From Deltaproteobacteria bacterium (lineage in GTDB: Bacteria > Desulfobacterota_B > Binatia > Bin18), in NCBI GenBank assembly GCA_012271025.1, contig JAAXHF010000014.1, forward strand, positions 1 through 12,985: 12,985 nt of DNA, written 5' to 3'. The notes under the pieces were generated by a model that worked only from the letters and a program-made list of their open reading frames with translations, was not told where the DNA came from and did not search any database. This document shows, piece by piece, positions 11,602 through 12,985 of this stretch (the stretch's first letter is position 1; every line of letters starts with the position of its first letter). A program made the position numbers and the translations under genes.

Positions 11602-12573
11602 CTACTCGGCTTTCAGCTTTTTAATTTCCTCGGTCAGCTCCGGGACGGCCTGAAACAGGTCGGCCACCAGACCGTAATCGGACACGTTGAAGATCGGGGC
11701 TTCGGGGTCTTTATTGATCGAGACGATGACCTTGGAGTCTTTCATGCCCGCCAGGTGCTGAATGGCCCCAGAGATGCCGACCGCAAAATACAGCTCGGGC
11801 GCAACGACCTTGCCGGTCTGACCGACTTGCAGGTCGTTGGGCACGAAACCGGCGTCAACCGCCGCCCGGCTGGCACCCATGGCCGCGCCCATGGCGTCAA
11901 CCAGGGGCTCCAGATACTCTTTGAAATTCTCTCCGGACTTGAGTCCCCGGCCACCCGAAATGACAATACTCGCATCGGCCAGCGTCGGCCGGTCGGATTT
12001 GATCTCGTTAAAGACCACAAAGCGCATCTGTTGGTCGGCCGCCTCAAGGCTGACATCGGCCGCTTCAACCGGCGATTGGTCGCCCGGCTGGGCCGCGTCA
12101 AACGCCGTGCCACGCACCGACACGACCTGCACCGCCCCGTCCAGGGCTACCGTCGCAATCGCGTTGCCGGCATACATCGGGCGCTGAAACGTGCCGTCGT
12201 CATTGATCCCTACAATATCGCTGGCCATCCCGACGTTGAGCCGGGCGGCGACCCGGGGCAGCATATCCTTGCCCTGGGCGGTGGAGGTGGCCAGCAGAAG
12301 CGACACCTCGTTGCGGCTGACCAGCTGTTCGAGGGCGGCGGCATACGCGTCGGCCAGATAATGGGCCAGCGCCGGATCGTCCACGGCCAGGACTTTGGCC
12401 GCACCATAGCCGGCCGCTTCCTGGGCCGCGCCTTCTACTCCGGCGCCCAGGACCGCAACCAGCACGTCTCCGCCGAGCTTGCCGGCCGCCTCTTTGCCGG
12501 CCTGAATGGCGATCAGCGTACTCTTTGGCAGGTGTCCGTCTTTTGTTTCGGCATAGACCAGTACATTCCCCAT
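11602..12573 (-). CDS. etfA: Electron transfer flavoprotein subunit alpha
   Basis: A 323-residue ETF alpha subunit (FixB). It carries the FAD-binding C-terminal domain: SGGRGLKSGENF, GASRAAVDAGFVPNDLQVGQ, then TGKVVAPELYFAVGISGAIQ and INKDPEAPIFNVSDYGLVAD, all canonical. The N-terminal alpha/beta domain (MGNVLVYAETKDG, GKDMLPRVAARL) pairs with EtfB. The heterodimer accepts electrons from acyl-CoA and similar dehydrogenases and passes them to ETF-quinone oxidoreductase or other acceptors. The length is that of non-bifurcating ETFs. ATG 12573 has GAGGAG 6 nt upstream. etfB precedes it by 27 nt on the same strand, the usual order. Confidence 0.97.
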   Translation of the reverse strand: MGNVLVYAETKDGHLPKSTLIAIQAGKEAAGKLGGDVLVAVLGAGVEGAAQEAAGYGAAKVLAVDDPALAHYLADAYAAALEQLVSRNEVSLLLATSTAQGKDMLPRVAARLNVGMASDIVGINDDGTFQRPMYAGNAIATVALDGAVQVVSVRGTAFDAAQPGDQSPVEAADVSLEAADQQMRFVVFNEIKSDRPTLADASIVISGGRGLKSGENFKEYLEPLVDAMGAAMGASRAAVDAGFVPNDLQVGQTGKVVAPELYFAVGISGAIQHLAGMKDSKVIVSINKDPEAPIFNVSDYGLVADLFQAVPELTEEIKKLKAE

Positions 12574-12600
12574 GACAGGCTCCTCAAAAGGTGATGGTGC

Positions 12601-12985
12601 TCAGAGCACTTTGGCTTCGGTGTGCAGCAGTTCGATGAGTTCTTGCACCGACTCGACGATTTTGCCGGCTTCTTTCTTGGCCGGCGGCTGCATGGACTGC
12701 ACGCTGAGGCGCAGGCTGGTATCTACCTCCAGTTCAGCCAGCGGGATCTCTCTGATCTCTTTTTTGCGCGCCTTCATGATCCCCGGCAGTGAGGCGTAAC
12801 GCGGCTCATTGAGACGCAGGTCTGCGGTGACCAGGCCCGGCAGCCCAAAGCCGACGGTTTCCAGACCGCCGTCCACCTCGCGGATGACCTCGACCGACTG
12901 CTGATCGTCGGACAGCGTGACCTCTGAGGCAAAGGTTGCCTGCGGCCAGCCGAGCAGGGCGGCCAGCATCTGGCCGGTCTGGTTG
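12601..12985 (-). CDS. etfB: Electron transfer flavoprotein subunit beta, 3' part
   Basis: The C-terminal 127 residues or so of ETF beta (FixA), cut by the window's right edge. The first visible residues read NQTGQMLAALLGWPQATFA, the AMP/phosphate-binding and core segment of EtfB. VDGGLETVGFGLPGLVTADL and LPGIMKARKKEI follow, both diagnostic. The protein ends VESVQELIELLHTEAKVL. Its stop (12603-12601) is 27 nt before etfA, whose ribosome site lies in the gap, so the two form one transcription unit making the ETF heterodimer. The start and N-terminal half lie outside the window. Confidence 0.97.
   Translation of the reverse strand, partial: NQTGQMLAALLGWPQATFASEVTLSDDQQSVEVIREVDGGLETVGFGLPGLVTADLRLNEPRYASLPGIMKARKKEIREIPLAELEVDTSLRLSVQSMQPPAKKEAGKIVESVQELIELLHTEAKVL

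Overview
The window looks like chromosomal DNA of an uncultured GC-rich Gram-negative bacterium. It has PspA, a lipoprotein with a clear lipobox, a fused membrane/spermidine-synthase protein, a soluble etfA/etfB pair, strong AGGAGG-type ribosome sites and dense coding. A deltaproteobacterial or Tectomicrobia-like host would fit, but this is a weak guess from gene content and style; no rRNA or other marker is present.

Left part (1-2475), a degraded accessory island. It holds a uracil-DNA glycosylase superfamily gene, a headless antitoxin tail, and a small coiled-coil protein built from 54-bp tandem repeats. A complete hicA-hicB toxin-antitoxin pair follows. The hicAB pair is bracketed by two 66-bp direct repeats (one mismatch) that carry the 5' end of a type III restriction (Res-like) gene. 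A deleted and frameshifted Res remnant follows the second copy. Three REP-like palindromes sit among these pieces, one with its loop flipped relative to the others.

Central plus-strand operon (2479-7265), seven genes spaced 4-72 nt apart: an SDR dehydrogenase, a glutaredoxin-DinB fusion, a two-TM K+ channel with an RCK domain, a YbjN/CesT-like protein, PspA, a DUF4178 protein, and an internally deleted Uma2 nuclease-like protein. The glutaredoxin-DinB gene is the most notable point. Its frame contains a TGA exactly where the first redox cysteine of CxxC should be, a strong Shine-Dalgarno and ATG lie upstream of it, and a SECIS-like hairpin lies 22 nt downstream. I read it as an unrecognised selenoprotein with Sec at residue 11.

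Minus-strand operon (7315-10566): an Arg-rich lipoprotein, a double-length DUF350 membrane protein and a membrane-anchored spermidine synthase. A divergent speD (S-adenosylmethionine decarboxylase) lies at 10680-11030. With the convergent operon this makes a PspA / DUF4178 / DUF350 / aminopropyltransferase / AdoMet decarboxylase set, the known type of envelope-stress and polyamine neighbourhood, here with a K+ channel and the proposed selenoprotein added. Three intergenic gaps of this locus each hold a perfect inverted repeat (9, 11 and 14 bp) that starts just after the upstream stop codon and ends at or near the next start, which suggests a shared translational-coupling device.

Right part (11102-12985): a DUF1640-like coiled-coil protein with a C-terminal membrane anchor, then etfA and the 3' part of etfB, the electron-transfer flavoprotein subunits, on the minus strand and running off the window.
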